From positions 1-37,521 of IMG/VR virus record IMGVR_UViG_3300032316_000258: a stretch of DNA of 37,521 bases. One strand, given 5' to 3'. The notes beneath the pieces are model-generated. The model saw only the letters and a list, made by a program, of their open reading frames with translations. It did no database searches and was not told where the DNA came from. The translations under genes were made by a program, and so were the position numbers. Origin of the DNA: a virus. Positions 9,517 through 16,462 of this stretch are shown here, piece by piece. How positions within the stretch are numbered: the stretch's first letter is position 1; each line of letters starts with the position of its first letter.

Positions 9517-9770
9517 TGGATTGGCAAAACTTCATCAACTTAGGTGCCGGTGGTCTACTCGCGGTAGGCGGTTGGTTTTGTCGTCAGTTATGGGATTCGG
9601 TTAAAGAACTCAAGACCGACATCTCTGACTTAAAGCTGCACGTCAGCGACGCGTACGTCAAGAAATCCGAGATCGACACAATTAAGTCCGAGATGGACAA
9701 ACGCTTTGACCGCGTTGAGATGTTGCTTGACCGTTTGTTTGATAAACTTGAAGCCAAGGCAGACAAGTAA
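9516..9770 (+). CDS. Small membrane-anchored coiled-coil protein (possible inner-membrane spanin)
   Basis: The 84-residue product has one N-terminal membrane segment (about residues 7-24, INLGAGGLLAVGGWFCRQLW). A strongly charged heptad-like helix (30-84) follows: VKELKTDISDLKLHVSDAY, then KSEMDKRFDRVEMLLDRLFD. This topology, with a short N-terminal anchor and a long coiled coil, is that of an Rz-type inner-membrane spanin. The gene sits directly before the holin and endolysin, with TAATG couplings at both ends. No Rz1-like lipoprotein with a lipobox was found overlapping it, so the spanin idea is tentative. An XhlA-like lysis accessory is an alternative, although XhlA proteins carry their membrane segment at the other end. 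Confidence 0.5.
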   Translation: MDWQNFINLGAGGLLAVGGWFCRQLWDSVKELKTDISDLKLHVSDAYVKKSEIDTIKSEMDKRFDRVEMLLDRLFDKLEAKADK

Positions 9771-10135
9771 TGGATCCAATTACACTCCTAGCCGCGCTTG
9801 GGCCCCTTGCCGTAGACTTAGGGAAATCCCTGATCGGGCGGTTTATTCAAACCGACGTCTACAAACCGACCAACGTCGCCGAGTACACGCAGATGCGTAA
9901 CACCGACCTTGAGATGTTCAAGGCAATGAACGCAGCGGGCGGCGCAGGTACAACTTACCCGTGGGTCGAGGCGATTGTCAGATTGATGCGACCAGGCGTT
10001 GCTACCGTGGTGCTCGGCACATGGGCGTACATGATGGTGACAGGGCAAGACTCGCCAGCGGTCAACAACTTCGCCTCGGCAGTCGGATTCTATTTGTTCG
10101 GTGACCGCACACTTTTCTACGCGCAGAAAAAATAA
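9770..10135 (+). CDS. Holin (GTA-type three-TM family candidate)
   Basis: The 121-residue product has three candidate membrane segments: near residues 4-20 (ITLLAALGPLAVDLGKSLIG), 73-90 (GVATVVLGTWAYMMV) and 99-113 (NNFASAVGFYLFGD). The WVEAIVRLMRPG motif (about 63-74) and the FYLFGDRTLFYAQKK C-terminus recall the three-TM holin family named for gene-transfer-agent release. Role: timed permeabilisation of the inner membrane so that the endolysin encoded next can reach peptidoglycan. It overlaps both neighbours by one base (TAATG) within a compact lysis cassette. Confidence 0.65.
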   Translation: MDPITLLAALGPLAVDLGKSLIGRFIQTDVYKPTNVAEYTQMRNTDLEMFKAMNAAGGAGTTYPWVEAIVRLMRPGVATVVLGTWAYMMVTGQDSPAVNNFASAVGFYLFGDRTLFYAQKK

Positions 10136-10560
10136 TGTTTAAATTCTCAGAACGCTCGCTCAACAACCTCAAAGGCGTACACCCTAAACTGGTTGCCGTT
10201 GTCCATCGTGCGCTTGAGTTAAGCCCGATTGACTTTACGGTGCTAGAGGGTGTGCGATCGCAAGCGCGTCAAGATGAATTGTGGGCTCAGGGGCGAACCA
10301 AGCCTGGCCCCGTCGTGACATGGGTGCAAACTAGCGGCACTCACGGCATCCAAGCCGACGGTTACGGTCACGCCGTAGACCTCGCACCATACCCGATTGA
10401 TTGGAACGATTACGCCCGTTTTGATAGCTTGGCTAACATCATGTTTGCCGCTGCCAAAGAACTTGGCGTGACGCTGCGCTGGGGCGGCAATTGGGATATG
10501 GATGCCACGATTCATGAGCGTGGCGAGTCCGATAGCCCGCACTATGAGCTATTTGAGTAG
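10135..10560 (+). CDS. Endolysin, peptidase M15 (VanY / L-alanyl-D-glutamate peptidase type)
   Basis: The 141-residue protein is a single M15 domain without signal peptide or cell-wall-binding domain, as usual for phages of Gram-negative hosts. Visible motifs are LEGVRSQARQDELWAQGRT (37-55), TKPGPVVTW, a zinc-site region SGTHGIQADGYGHAVDLAPY (67-86), the LRWGGNWD motif (about 114-121) and SPHYEL (134-139). His79 or His70, Asp82 and His136 are the likely zinc ligands. It cuts peptide cross-links in murein at the end of infection and depends on the upstream holin for export. It is the last gene of the plus-strand late block; the minus-strand operon converges on it 49 bp downstream. Confidence 0.85.
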   Translation: MFKFSERSLNNLKGVHPKLVAVVHRALELSPIDFTVLEGVRSQARQDELWAQGRTKPGPVVTWVQTSGTHGIQADGYGHAVDLAPYPIDWNDYARFDSLANIMFAAAKELGVTLRWGGNWDMDATIHERGESDSPHYELFE

Positions 10561-10609
10561 GCGCCACAGAACCCTGCGCCACCAAGGGAAGTAGGGCTTC
10601 ACATAAAAG

Positions 10610-10798
10610 CTAGTATTTTTTGATGCAGTATTCACAGTACCCTCCTAAAAGATCACTACAGACTTGACCGCACCCGTCGCAGATTAACTCGCGGGGAAAT
10701 GGTGGCGGGGGCTTCTCACGGGTGTTAAACAACCACAGAAGTGCTGCTACCATCAGGGCCATCGACGCGTAGAACCACATTATTATGTCGTATACCAT
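10610..10798 (-). CDS. Small membrane protein with two CxxC pairs
   Basis: The 62-residue product has one membrane segment (about residues 5-24, IIMWFYASMALMVAALLWLF), a proline-rich hinge (EKPPPPFPRE) and a C-terminal zinc-ribbon-like tail with Cys40-x2-Cys43, Cys47 and Cys55-x2-Cys58. The start has GGAG upstream. It is the last gene of the minus-strand operon and converges with the endolysin. A cytoplasmic metal-binding knuckle tethered to the membrane is the most direct reading; function is unknown. It is not a lipoprotein spanin, because there is no lipobox near the N-terminus. Confidence 0.65.
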   Translation of the reverse strand: MVYDIIMWFYASMALMVAALLWLFNTREKPPPPFPRELICDGCGQVCSDLLGGYCEYCIKKY

Positions 10799-10925
10799 TT
10801 CGTTTCTCCAATAGAATTTGAATGTCCACGCGTAGCATCAAGTGTTGATGACGCAGCCGTGCAATGTCATCGTCGATCTGTGCAAGGTTCTCGATAATCT
10901 GTTTGTACACTTGGCTTTCGGTCAT
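10725..10925 (-). CDS. Small coiled-coil protein overlapping the next gene
   Basis: The 66-residue product has a helical, heptad-like N-terminal 45 residues (VYKQIIENLAQIDDDIARLR) and a Gly/Ser/Val tail. A GGAG Shine-Dalgarno lies just upstream of the ATG, and the ATG overlaps the stop of the preceding gene (ATGA). Its last 74 nt overlap the following gene in another frame, which is long for this phage and lowers confidence. Either both are translated or the C-terminal part of this frame is fortuitous. Function unknown. Confidence 0.5.
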   Translation of the reverse strand: MTESQVYKQIIENLAQIDDDIARLRHQHLMLRVDIQILLEKRNGIRHNNVVLRVDGPDGSSTSVVV

Positions 10926-11554
10926 ACCCTCTCCTCAATGTTATAAAACCAATCGGTGCCGGTTGTCCACTTTCTTGTGCCGTCCACCGTCCAAAAAGTT
11001 TGTGCTGCTTGAAAGTCAGGGTGCTTGGTGTCAGCAGGGATAAGGCTTTGGTCGTACCACAGGCACCGGTTGTTCGGTTGACAAGCAAACTGTCCGTTAT
11101 CAAGCCTCAAAAAGTTAAACGACTTGTGTTCTTCGGCCTGCTCGGTAAAGCCAGTATCCACGTCCTGACCATCCGCGCAGAAGTCCACGGTGAACAAGTA
11201 CTTGCCGTACGCCCACGTCTTGTCTTTAGACATAAACTTTACGCCTAGGTTACGCAACCCGATCTTCTCAATGACTGTGAACTTGTAACCCATGCAATCC
11301 CATAGCTGTAGGACGTCGATAGGCAACGCCGCAGGGCTATCCGTGTGCCACACATAGGCGTGGATAGGCAGCTTGTCATAGAGCGCGCCATAGGCGGGCA
11401 GAAGGCTTTCAATGCGAAACACTTGGCCCCTAAGTGCCTTAATGCTCACCCAAATAGCCGGTTCGTATTCGCCGTGGCCTTTGGTGAAGTTGTACAAAAA
11501 CTCTCGACGTACGAAACACTTGAGCGGGGGTAGGGATGCGACGATGTAGCTCAC
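10922..11554 (-). CDS. Conserved phage protein of unknown function
   Basis: The 210-residue protein starts at GTG (11554), overlapping the preceding stop as GTGA. It opens SYIVASLPPLKCFVRREFLY and continues with a string of aromatic-rich beta segments (EYEPAIWVSIKALRGQVFRI; LPAYGALYDKLPIHAYVW; DVLQLWDCMGYKFTVIEK). I recognise the overall pattern from conserved hypothetical proteins in tailed phages but know of no assigned function. High Trp/Tyr/Phe content and the single-domain length suggest a globular beta-rich protein. It is co-transcribed with the helicase and nuclease genes upstream. Confidence 0.75.
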   Translation of the reverse strand: MSYIVASLPPLKCFVRREFLYNFTKGHGEYEPAIWVSIKALRGQVFRIESLLPAYGALYDKLPIHAYVWHTDSPAALPIDVLQLWDCMGYKFTVIEKIGLRNLGVKFMSKDKTWAYGKYLFTVDFCADGQDVDTGFTEQAEEHKSFNFLRLDNGQFACQPNNRCLWYDQSLIPADTKHPDFQAAQTFWTVDGTRKWTTGTDWFYNIEERV

Positions 11555-11742
11555 GGACGCAACCCCTCTTTCAGTAACTCAATACGCTCACGCGCCACAC
11601 GCAGAGAGTTCGCGCGCTGGTGCAAGCGCAACAACATCTTCACCCTGCGTTCGTGGGTGCGTTCGTACTCAAGCATGGCCATGATCTCTTCTTCAGAATA
11701 TGTAGCCATATACTCATTTAGTTTTCGCCAAGTGATTTGCAT
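11551..11742 (-). CDS. Small basic helical protein, unknown
   Basis: The 63-residue product is predicted to be almost entirely helical and positively charged (EEIMAMLEYERTHERRVKML, then QRANSLRVARERIELLKEG). A very strong Shine-Dalgarno (GGAGGAAA) precedes the ATG. It overlaps the upstream gene by 29 nt and the downstream GTG start by 4 nt. Nucleic-acid or protein binding is possible; no family recognised. Confidence 0.65.
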   Translation of the reverse strand: MQITWRKLNEYMATYSEEEIMAMLEYERTHERRVKMLLRLHQRANSLRVARERIELLKEGLRP

Positions 11743-11875
11743 ATCTTTCCTCCAGTTTTTTAACAGTTACAAAAACACGGTTGTAGGCCCGTGTCGCTTC
11801 GTTCATTAGCTTCTGCCGGTGGCGCAACACGTCCTTGGCCGCCGCCAGTTGAGCGCGTAGTAGATCAAGTTTCAT
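11714..11875 (-). CDS. Small helical protein of 53 residues
   Basis: The frame starts at ATG 11875, which overlaps the preceding gene's TGA (ATGA), and stops at TGA 11716-11714. It encodes a helical basic chain that begins MKLDLLRAQLAAAKDVLRHR and ends YANHLAKTK. The coupling on the upstream side and the fit into an otherwise unexplained gap of the operon support it. It overlaps the next gene by 29 nt, and that gene's Shine-Dalgarno lies inside it. Function unknown; composition resembles the neighbouring coiled-coil proteins. Confidence 0.6.
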   Translation of the reverse strand: MKLDLLRAQLAAAKDVLRHRQKLMNEATRAYNRVFVTVKKLEERYANHLAKTK

Positions 11876-12051
11876 TTCTGTCCTTTAAGACTATTGGTGT
11901 GCCGCTCATACTCAAGATCAAAAGCTAAACCAATAATTTTTTCATCTTGCTCTTTTATTACGTTATTTTGCGCGTCAATTAGCTTATCTTGCAACGCAAT
12001 ATGACGCTCAAGCTGCTCAATCTGCGTTTGTAGTTCTCTAGCTTCTTTCAT
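11872..12051 (-). CDS. Small coiled-coil protein
   Basis: I start this at ATG 12051 rather than the TTG one codon earlier, because AAAGGA lies 7 nt upstream of it. The 59-residue chain is a continuous heptad-like coil (ELQTQIEQLERHIALQDKLI, then AQNNVIKEQDEKIIGLAFDL). It overlaps both neighbours. Similar tiny coiled-coil genes in phage operons have been linked to host takeover in a few cases, but there is no specific evidence here. Confidence 0.6.
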   Translation of the reverse strand: MKEARELQTQIEQLERHIALQDKLIDAQNNVIKEQDEKIIGLAFDLEYERHTNSLKGQK

Positions 12052-12241
12052 CAAGTTCCTTTCGTAGTTGGGTTAATTCACGGCGTACGTCAAACAATGT
12101 GTCGGCGTACCTAATGAGTTCCTCGCGCATCACTCTGTTTGACTCTTGCAGCGCGCGTATGTACTTGGCTGTTTCGTCTTGCTCTTGAGGGTTCATAACG
12201 TACCCGTGTTCAAGATAACGTAGTGTTTTTTCAGGTGTCAT
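12038..12241 (-). CDS. Small coiled-coil protein
   Basis: The 67-residue protein has an N-terminal TPEKTLRYLEHGYVMNPQEQ segment followed by a charged helix (ETAKYIRALQESNRVMREEL; FDVRRELTQLRKELDERS). ATG 12241 overlaps the stop of the winged-helix gene (ATGA). It could act as an oligomeric partner of its neighbours. No family recognised. Confidence 0.65.
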   Translation of the reverse strand: MTPEKTLRYLEHGYVMNPQEQDETAKYIRALQESNRVMREELIRYADTLFDVRRELTQLRKELDERS

Positions 12242-12483
12242 GCTCTCAGTCCAAAAGGGTTGTGGGCGTGTTTAATAACTAAATTTTCAAAATGCTCAAC
12301 GACCGTAGGCGTGGACACTATGTAAGTAGCGGGCTCGGTATCAACGCGCTTGACTAGCCCTTTCATCTGTAAGCGCCCCAACGCGCTGTAGATGCTGCTG
12401 CGCTGTATCTTGCAATGGTCGGAAATCTCTTGCGCCGTATGCGGCTTAGTGCAAAACGCAATTATCTTGTCGGGTGTTCTCAT
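12238..12483 (-). CDS. Winged-helix DNA-binding protein (putative transcriptional regulator)
   Basis: The 81-residue product is nearly all winged helix: TPDKIIAFCTKPHTAQEISD (helices 1-2), CKIQRSSIYSALGRLQMKGL (recognition helix, residues 24-43) and a wing VKRVDTEPATYIVSTPT (44-60). The S-S-I-Y-S-A-L-G-R-L-x-x-K-G-L pattern is typical of MarR/ArsR-like folds. It is co-translated with the helicase (ATGA overlap). It is the only obvious transcription factor in the genome, so it is the prime candidate for binding the operators at 14.07-14.1 kb and 24.3-24.9 kb; that link is a guess. Confidence 0.75.
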   Translation of the reverse strand: MRTPDKIIAFCTKPHTAQEISDHCKIQRSSIYSALGRLQMKGLVKRVDTEPATYIVSTPTVVEHFENLVIKHAHNPFGLRA

Positions 12484-13814
12484 TTCAACGCCTCCAAGGC
12501 TATGTCAGACACGGCGCGCTTGTCATGCAACGCCGCCCAAATTTTTTCATCAACGGTATTGTTGGTAAGTAACACATAGACCCACACATCATTCTTCTGC
12601 CCCGAGCGATGGATACGCCCTACGGTTTGCTCATAGAGTTCAAGACTCCAAGGCAATGACAGAAAGACCATCCGGCAACCGCCGTGTTGCAGGTTAAGCC
12701 CGTGCCCTGCGCTCTTGGGGTGGACAAGTAGCAACTCCACTTTTCCCGCATTCCAGCGCTCAATAGCGTCTTTGTCGTCAAGGGTGACGGCGTGGGGGTA
12801 CTGGCGCTTGAGTTCGGCAAGTTCTTCTTTGTAGGTGTAGGCGATGATGGTATTGGCACGTTGGTTTTCCTCTAGTAAATCGTCTAACAAATCAAACTTG
12901 TGACGGCTTAACCAAATGGGCGTAGACGTGGTGATAAAACTCTTCTCACCCGCCCATGTGTCGGTGGCGTAGATAAACCCACTAGCCATCTGTTGCAGTT
13001 TGCCGGTTACAACTCCGGCGTTAATCGCCGCAATCTGTACATCACCAAAGCGCAGCACAAATTCTTTTTTCATTTCTTTGTACTGCGTCATGTCCATATC
13101 GCAGCGCATCTCAACGGTGTGGCATGGCGGCAGCTTATCGGCGTACTCCCCAGGCTCGAGCAAATAGGTTGCGGGTTTGATACGTTCCATCACATTGCGC
13201 AGCGCGTGAGGCCTTGGCATCCACTCGCCGTACTCGGGGTTTATCAGCACAAAGTAGGTCTGCATAAACGCGCCCTTGCTGCGCCCAAGCAACGACTGGT
13301 CAACGATCTTGCATTGCCCGAACACGTCCTCTAGGCCGTTAGAAGTAAACGATCCGGTCAGGCCCCAGCGCACGGTCATAGGCTCAATAACTTTAAGCAA
13401 CGCCTTGAACCGTGCGCCCGAGGGGTTTTTCAGGCGTGTCAGTTCGTCAAACACAATGCCGTCAAAGTCCAAATCTTGCGCGGCCAACCATTGCAGATTG
13501 TCGTAGTTGGTCACGACAACCCACGCATTAGATTTAAGCGCAGCCAAACGCTGTGCGGGCGTACCCACGCATACCGCTATAGGCACCGGCAATTCGGGCG
13601 CCCATTTAATGTACTCGGCCGGCCATACGCTTGTCGCCACACGTTTAGGGGCTAACACTAAAAACCGGCGGGCTTCGCCATCTGTTAGCAAAGCCGTCAT
13701 GGCAGTCAATGTAATCGCGGTCTTACCCGCACCCACTGGGGCCAACACCATTGCTCTAGGACGGGCGTACAAAAAATCAGCCGCGTCTTGTTGGTAAGGT
13801 CGTAATGTAAGCAT
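12480..13814 (-). CDS. SF2 helicase, SNF2-like
   Basis: The 444-residue protein carries the superfamily 2 motifs in order. RPYQQDA (5-11) is followed by Walker A APVGAGKT (25-32), TNYDNL (102-107), the Walker B-type box DELT (123-126), motif III LTGS (152-155), motif V HPKSAGHGLNLQ (365-376) and motif VI QTVGRIHRSGQ (396-406). The GRIHRSGQ form is characteristic of the SNF2/Rad54 branch. Such phage helicases probably act as dsDNA translocases in replication or recombination. It overlaps the VRR-NUC gene by 38 nt, and the two proteins are often found together, suggesting a nuclease-helicase pair. Confidence 0.9.
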   Translation of the reverse strand: MLTLRPYQQDAADFLYARPRAMVLAPVGAGKTAITLTAMTALLTDGEARRFLVLAPKRVATSVWPAEYIKWAPELPVPIAVCVGTPAQRLAALKSNAWVVVTNYDNLQWLAAQDLDFDGIVFDELTRLKNPSGARFKALLKVIEPMTVRWGLTGSFTSNGLEDVFGQCKIVDQSLLGRSKGAFMQTYFVLINPEYGEWMPRPHALRNVMERIKPATYLLEPGEYADKLPPCHTVEMRCDMDMTQYKEMKKEFVLRFGDVQIAAINAGVVTGKLQQMASGFIYATDTWAGEKSFITTSTPIWLSRHKFDLLDDLLEENQRANTIIAYTYKEELAELKRQYPHAVTLDDKDAIERWNAGKVELLLVHPKSAGHGLNLQHGGCRMVFLSLPWSLELYEQTVGRIHRSGQKNDVWVYVLLTNNTVDEKIWAALHDKRAVSDIALEALK

Positions 13815-14064
13815 CTATTTGTTCCTTAGTCCATAGTGTTGTGTAGTTTTGATTTAATCTCGCCATGTCGGCGGCAAAAATTTTTTGTAATTCTGACAAT
13901 CGACCTCCTTTGGTCTTGAGCTCTACAAACCATGTTGCCCCGTCAGGGAAACACGCTATACGATCGGCAACGCCACGGTGGCTTGGCGACGTGAACTTGT
14001 ACGTCTTGCCACCGGCGCGTTCGACCGCCCATTTAAAATAATTTTCGATTTCTGATTCTTTCAT
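13777..14064 (-). CDS. VRR-NUC domain nuclease
   Basis: The 95-residue protein is a stand-alone VRR-NUC (PD-(D/E)xK) domain. It has Glu5 in an N-terminal helix (KESEIENYFKWAVERAGGK), the GVADRIACFPDG strand with Asp34, then WFVELKTKGG (45-54) with Glu48-x-Lys50, and SELQ with Gln60. Phage members have been shown to cleave branched DNA such as Holliday junctions, so a role in resolving replication or recombination intermediates is likely. It is the first gene of the minus-strand operon. No Shine-Dalgarno precedes the ATG, and the predicted -10 lies only 7 bp upstream, so the mRNA may be leaderless. Confidence 0.9.
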   Translation of the reverse strand: MKESEIENYFKWAVERAGGKTYKFTSPSHRGVADRIACFPDGATWFVELKTKGGRLSELQKIFAADMARLNQNYTTLWTKEQIDAYITTLPTRRG

Positions 14065-14071
14065 GTAAAAA

Positions 14072-14101
14072 AGTATAGCACAAGCAAAAAATCGTGTACA
14101 A
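14072..14101 (-). promoter_or_regulatory. Promoter of the VRR-NUC/helicase operon (minus strand)
   Basis: Read on the minus strand, TGCTATACT (14080-14072) is an extended -10 element. TTGTAC (14101-14096) lies 18 bp upstream as a partial -35. The predicted start of transcription falls at about 14065, next to the ATG at 14064. The same TGCTATA block recurs at the other minus-strand operon (24364-24356). Confidence 0.55.
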
Positions 14102-14102
14102 T
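14097..14102 (+). promoter_or_regulatory. -10 element of the replication operon (plus strand)
   Basis: TACAAT lies 34 bp before the ATG at 14136 and overlaps the -35 of the divergent minus-strand promoter. The matching -35 (TATAGC at 14074-14079, 17 bp spacing) is poor, so activation or a different sigma contact would be needed. The two promoters share about 30 bp and probably compete. Confidence 0.4.
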
Positions 14103-14135
14103 TAAATCTCTCTAAACTAAATTGGACTACACAAA

Positions 14136-14444
14136 ATGAAAGCTAACACCATTGCATGGCTAAGTAGCACTAGCAGTATGTCGCCCGAACAAATCTTAAA
14201 TGACTCGGGTGATCGACTTGCTTCAGAAGTAATGTTGACTAAATTAGATATGGCTAAACATGGCTATACCCAAATTGGTACGGCTACGATTGAGTTTGAT
14301 TTGATTAGTAATAAAGAAATGATTCAAAACAAAGTCGTGGCGTTGCAAGCTGAAATGCAAATAGTCAAGGCTGACGCGCAAGTTAAAGTGCAAAAACTTG
14401 AAGATCAATTACAAAGCCTGTTGGCTATTGAGGTGTCAAAATGA
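14136..14444 (+). CDS. Hypothetical protein, first gene of the replication operon
   Basis: The 102-residue product has an N-terminal mixed half (SSTSSMSPEQILNDSGDRLA) and a C-terminal coiled coil (MIQNKVVALQAEMQIVKADA, then KVQKLEDQLQSLL). No family recognised. Its ATG has only a weak GGA upstream. It overlaps the next gene by 4 nt (ATGA). Position suggests an early expressed accessory of the replication genes. Confidence 0.7.
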   Translation: MKANTIAWLSSTSSMSPEQILNDSGDRLASEVMLTKLDMAKHGYTQIGTATIEFDLISNKEMIQNKVVALQAEMQIVKADAQVKVQKLEDQLQSLLAIEVSK

Positions 14445-14740
14445 ACCATACCCCAGGGCCTTGGAGTTTTCACGAAGCTAGCCGGTCAAATGAATTTGCA
14501 ATTAGAGATTACGGTTCGTCAGGCGGTTACGCGCCGATCGCAATTGTAAAAGGCGATAAAAGATCAACTCTCGCGCAATCAGCGGCAAACGCCCGTCTAA
14601 TTTCCGCTGCGCCGTTTTTACTTGAGGCTTTAGCGGAAATGCTTGTTCATTGCCAAGACGAAGAACGTAACGATGACATAGCCCGCGCGGTTTATAAAGC
14701 CCGCGCAGCCATTTTAAAAGCTACAGGGGAAACTAAATGA
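14441..14740 (+). CDS. Conserved small phage protein (TPGPW...ANARLI family)
   Basis: The 99-residue product shows a pattern very common in phage early regions: HTPGPWSFHEASRSNEF at the N-terminus, then AQSAANARLISAAPFLLEAL (47-66) and an acidic helix to the C-terminus. Such proteins appear across Proteobacteria phages with no established function. ATGA overlaps link it to both neighbours. Confidence 0.8.
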   Translation: MNHTPGPWSFHEASRSNEFAIRDYGSSGGYAPIAIVKGDKRSTLAQSAANARLISAAPFLLEALAEMLVHCQDEERNDDIARAVYKARAAILKATGETK

Positions 14741-15825
14741 ATCACTCAGCTATCGTAGGTGGCTCGACCGCCAAGCGCGTTATCGCTTGCCCAGCCAGTA
14801 TCGAAATGGTCGCTAAGATGCCGCCAAAGCCGTCTAGCAAGTACGCTGACGAAGGCACGTTATTGCACGACGCCATTAGCCAAATCCTTGACTGTAAGGC
14901 TACGCCCGAGTCTGTGATCGGTATGGTTCACGAAGGCATTACGCTCACTCAGGAGTTGTACGATGACAAGATTGCTGTGGCGTTGTCGGCGTTGGATGAA
15001 ATTGATCCCGACAAGCAGATGGAATTTGCTGTGGAAAGCAGCGTCAACTTTGGTGATCTTTTGCCAGGCGTGTTTGGAAGTGCTGATTTACTTGGCCGGA
15101 TCGGTAAGAAGGCAATTGTGTTGGATTGGAAGTTTGGCAACGGCGTGGCTGTTGAGGCAACTGAGAACGAACAGGGTATGTTCTATGCTGCTGCTGCCAT
15201 GCGTACACCTGAAACTCAATGGGTGTTTGAGGATGTTGAAGAAATTGAAATCATCATTGTTCAGCCGCCGATGATTAAACGCTGGGTGACAACGCCCAAA
15301 CGTATTGCTCAGTTTGAGTTTGACCTGATTGCTGCGGTGAACGGCCCCCGCACTAAGATGGAATCCGGTGAGCATTGCCGGTGGTGCGCGGCCAAGCCAA
15401 CGTGCCCCAAGGTGACCGGTGCTGTTGATCGGGCGCTGAAAACCGCGCTTGTGCGTATTGACGCTGACAAGATCGGCGAATACCTCTCACAAGCTGAGTT
15501 GCTTGAGGAATGGATTGACTCGGTACGCGCGTTGGCGTTTGAAATGCTTGAGAACAACGTGCGTGTGCCAGGCTTTAAACTGGTCGCCAAGCGCGGCACA
15601 CGTCAATGGGTAAACGATGAAGCGCCCGTAAAACTATTAGGTGACAAGGCTTACGAAAGTAAGCTAATCTCTGTCGCTCAAGCCGAGAAAATTATTGGCA
15701 AAAAGAACTTTCCGGCTGACGTAGCGGTAAGCGTTAGTTCGGGCAGTACGTTGGCGGCGGACTCTGATCCGCGTCCGGCGGTTATTAACCTAGGTAAGCA
15801 ACTCGCAAACCTAAAACTAATCTAA
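14737..15825 (+). CDS. RecB/Cas4-like nuclease, DUF2800 family
   Basis: The 362-residue protein matches the DUF2800 type of phage PD-(D/E)xK nuclease. It shows GTLLHDA with His44, GSADLL with Asp117, IVLDWKFG with Asp130-x-Lys132, and EQGMFYA with Gln146 and Tyr150. Cys19 together with Cys214, Cys217 and Cys223 (HCRWCAAKPTCP) forms the four-cysteine set expected for an AddB/Cas4-like iron-sulphur cluster. The C-terminal 120 residues are a separate helical region (EKIIGKKNFPADV). Role: exonuclease in replication or recombination, probably working with the polymerase and primase-helicase of the same operon. ATGA overlap with the preceding gene. Confidence 0.85.
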   Translation: MNHSAIVGGSTAKRVIACPASIEMVAKMPPKPSSKYADEGTLLHDAISQILDCKATPESVIGMVHEGITLTQELYDDKIAVALSALDEIDPDKQMEFAVESSVNFGDLLPGVFGSADLLGRIGKKAIVLDWKFGNGVAVEATENEQGMFYAAAAMRTPETQWVFEDVEEIEIIIVQPPMIKRWVTTPKRIAQFEFDLIAAVNGPRTKMESGEHCRWCAAKPTCPKVTGAVDRALKTALVRIDADKIGEYLSQAELLEEWIDSVRALAFEMLENNVRVPGFKLVAKRGTRQWVNDEAPVKLLGDKAYESKLISVAQAEKIIGKKNFPADVAVSVSSGSTLAADSDPRPAVINLGKQLANLKLI

Positions 15826-15835
15826 AAGGTACTCT

Positions 15836-16462
15836 ATGTTTAACTTAGCAAAACTCCCTGAAGTAAAGTCACTCAGTACAGCCCTGCGTACCATTCAAGC
15901 CGAAGTTGGCCCAACTGGCGTTGTGATCATCAAGATGGACAAGACTGGTCATTGGGTATTTGGGGCTGACCAAACCGAAGTCGAAGCTGACTCGACATGG
16001 GCAGTCAACCCGTTCTCATTTGTCCACGGCTACATTGCGTGGGGTGATGGTGACGTTCTAGCTGAAAAAATGGTGTCTGTGTCTGAGCCATTGCCCGAAA
16101 TGGATGACGCCCCTGCGGGCGCTAAACGTGGTTGGGAAGTGCAGGTCGGTATGTCGATCAAGTGTTTGACCGGCGAAGACAAAGGTTTGGAAGCGCGTTA
16201 CACCACCACCTCGGCCGGTGGCAAACGTGGCGTACAAACTTTGGCAGTTGCAATTGCCGAACAAGTTGATAAAGATCAAACCAAACCTGTGCCCGTTGTG
16301 TTGCTCAAAAAAGAACACTATCAGCACAAGTCGTACGGTCGCATCTTTACACCTCTGTTCGACATTCAGTCGTGGGTCGGCATGGACGGTGAAGAGCCAG
16401 TTGTTGAGGCAGAAGAAGTTGCCGAGGTAGCACCCGCCCGTCGTCGTAGGAGCGCAACATGA
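15836..16462 (+). CDS. Conserved phage protein of unknown function next to DUF2800
   Basis: The 208-residue protein is beta-rich in its central part: FVHGYIAWGDGDVLAEKM near 60-80, a W-E-V-Q-V-G-M-S-I-K-C-L strand, and HYQHKSYGRIFTPLFDIQSW near 165-184. It ends in an acidic stretch (EEPVVEAEEVAEVAP) followed by RRRR. Acidic tails are typical of ssDNA-binding proteins, and DUF2800 genes are often followed by one, so a DNA-binding accessory role is plausible. The fold is not recognisable as an OB domain by eye. ATG 15836 has AAAGG upstream at good spacing. Confidence 0.7.
   Translation: MFNLAKLPEVKSLSTALRTIQAEVGPTGVVIIKMDKTGHWVFGADQTEVEADSTWAVNPFSFVHGYIAWGDGDVLAEKMVSVSEPLPEMDDAPAGAKRGWEVQVGMSIKCLTGEDKGLEARYTTTSAGGKRGVQTLAVAIAEQVDKDQTKPVPVVLLKKEHYQHKSYGRIFTPLFDIQSWVGMDGEEPVVEAEEVAEVAPARRRRSAT

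Noticed and set aside
9770-10135. Lysogeny or integration functions near the lysis cassette
   Set aside because: No integrase, excisionase or attachment-site-like sequence was found here or elsewhere; the only regulator-like protein is the winged-helix gene at 12238.
10561-10621. Terminator between the convergent endolysin and minus-strand operon
   Set aside because: A T6 run exists (10616-10621), but the only preceding stem is 4 bp (GCTT/AAGC), too weak to call. GGCGC/GCGCC at 10560-10580 is also short with a long loop.
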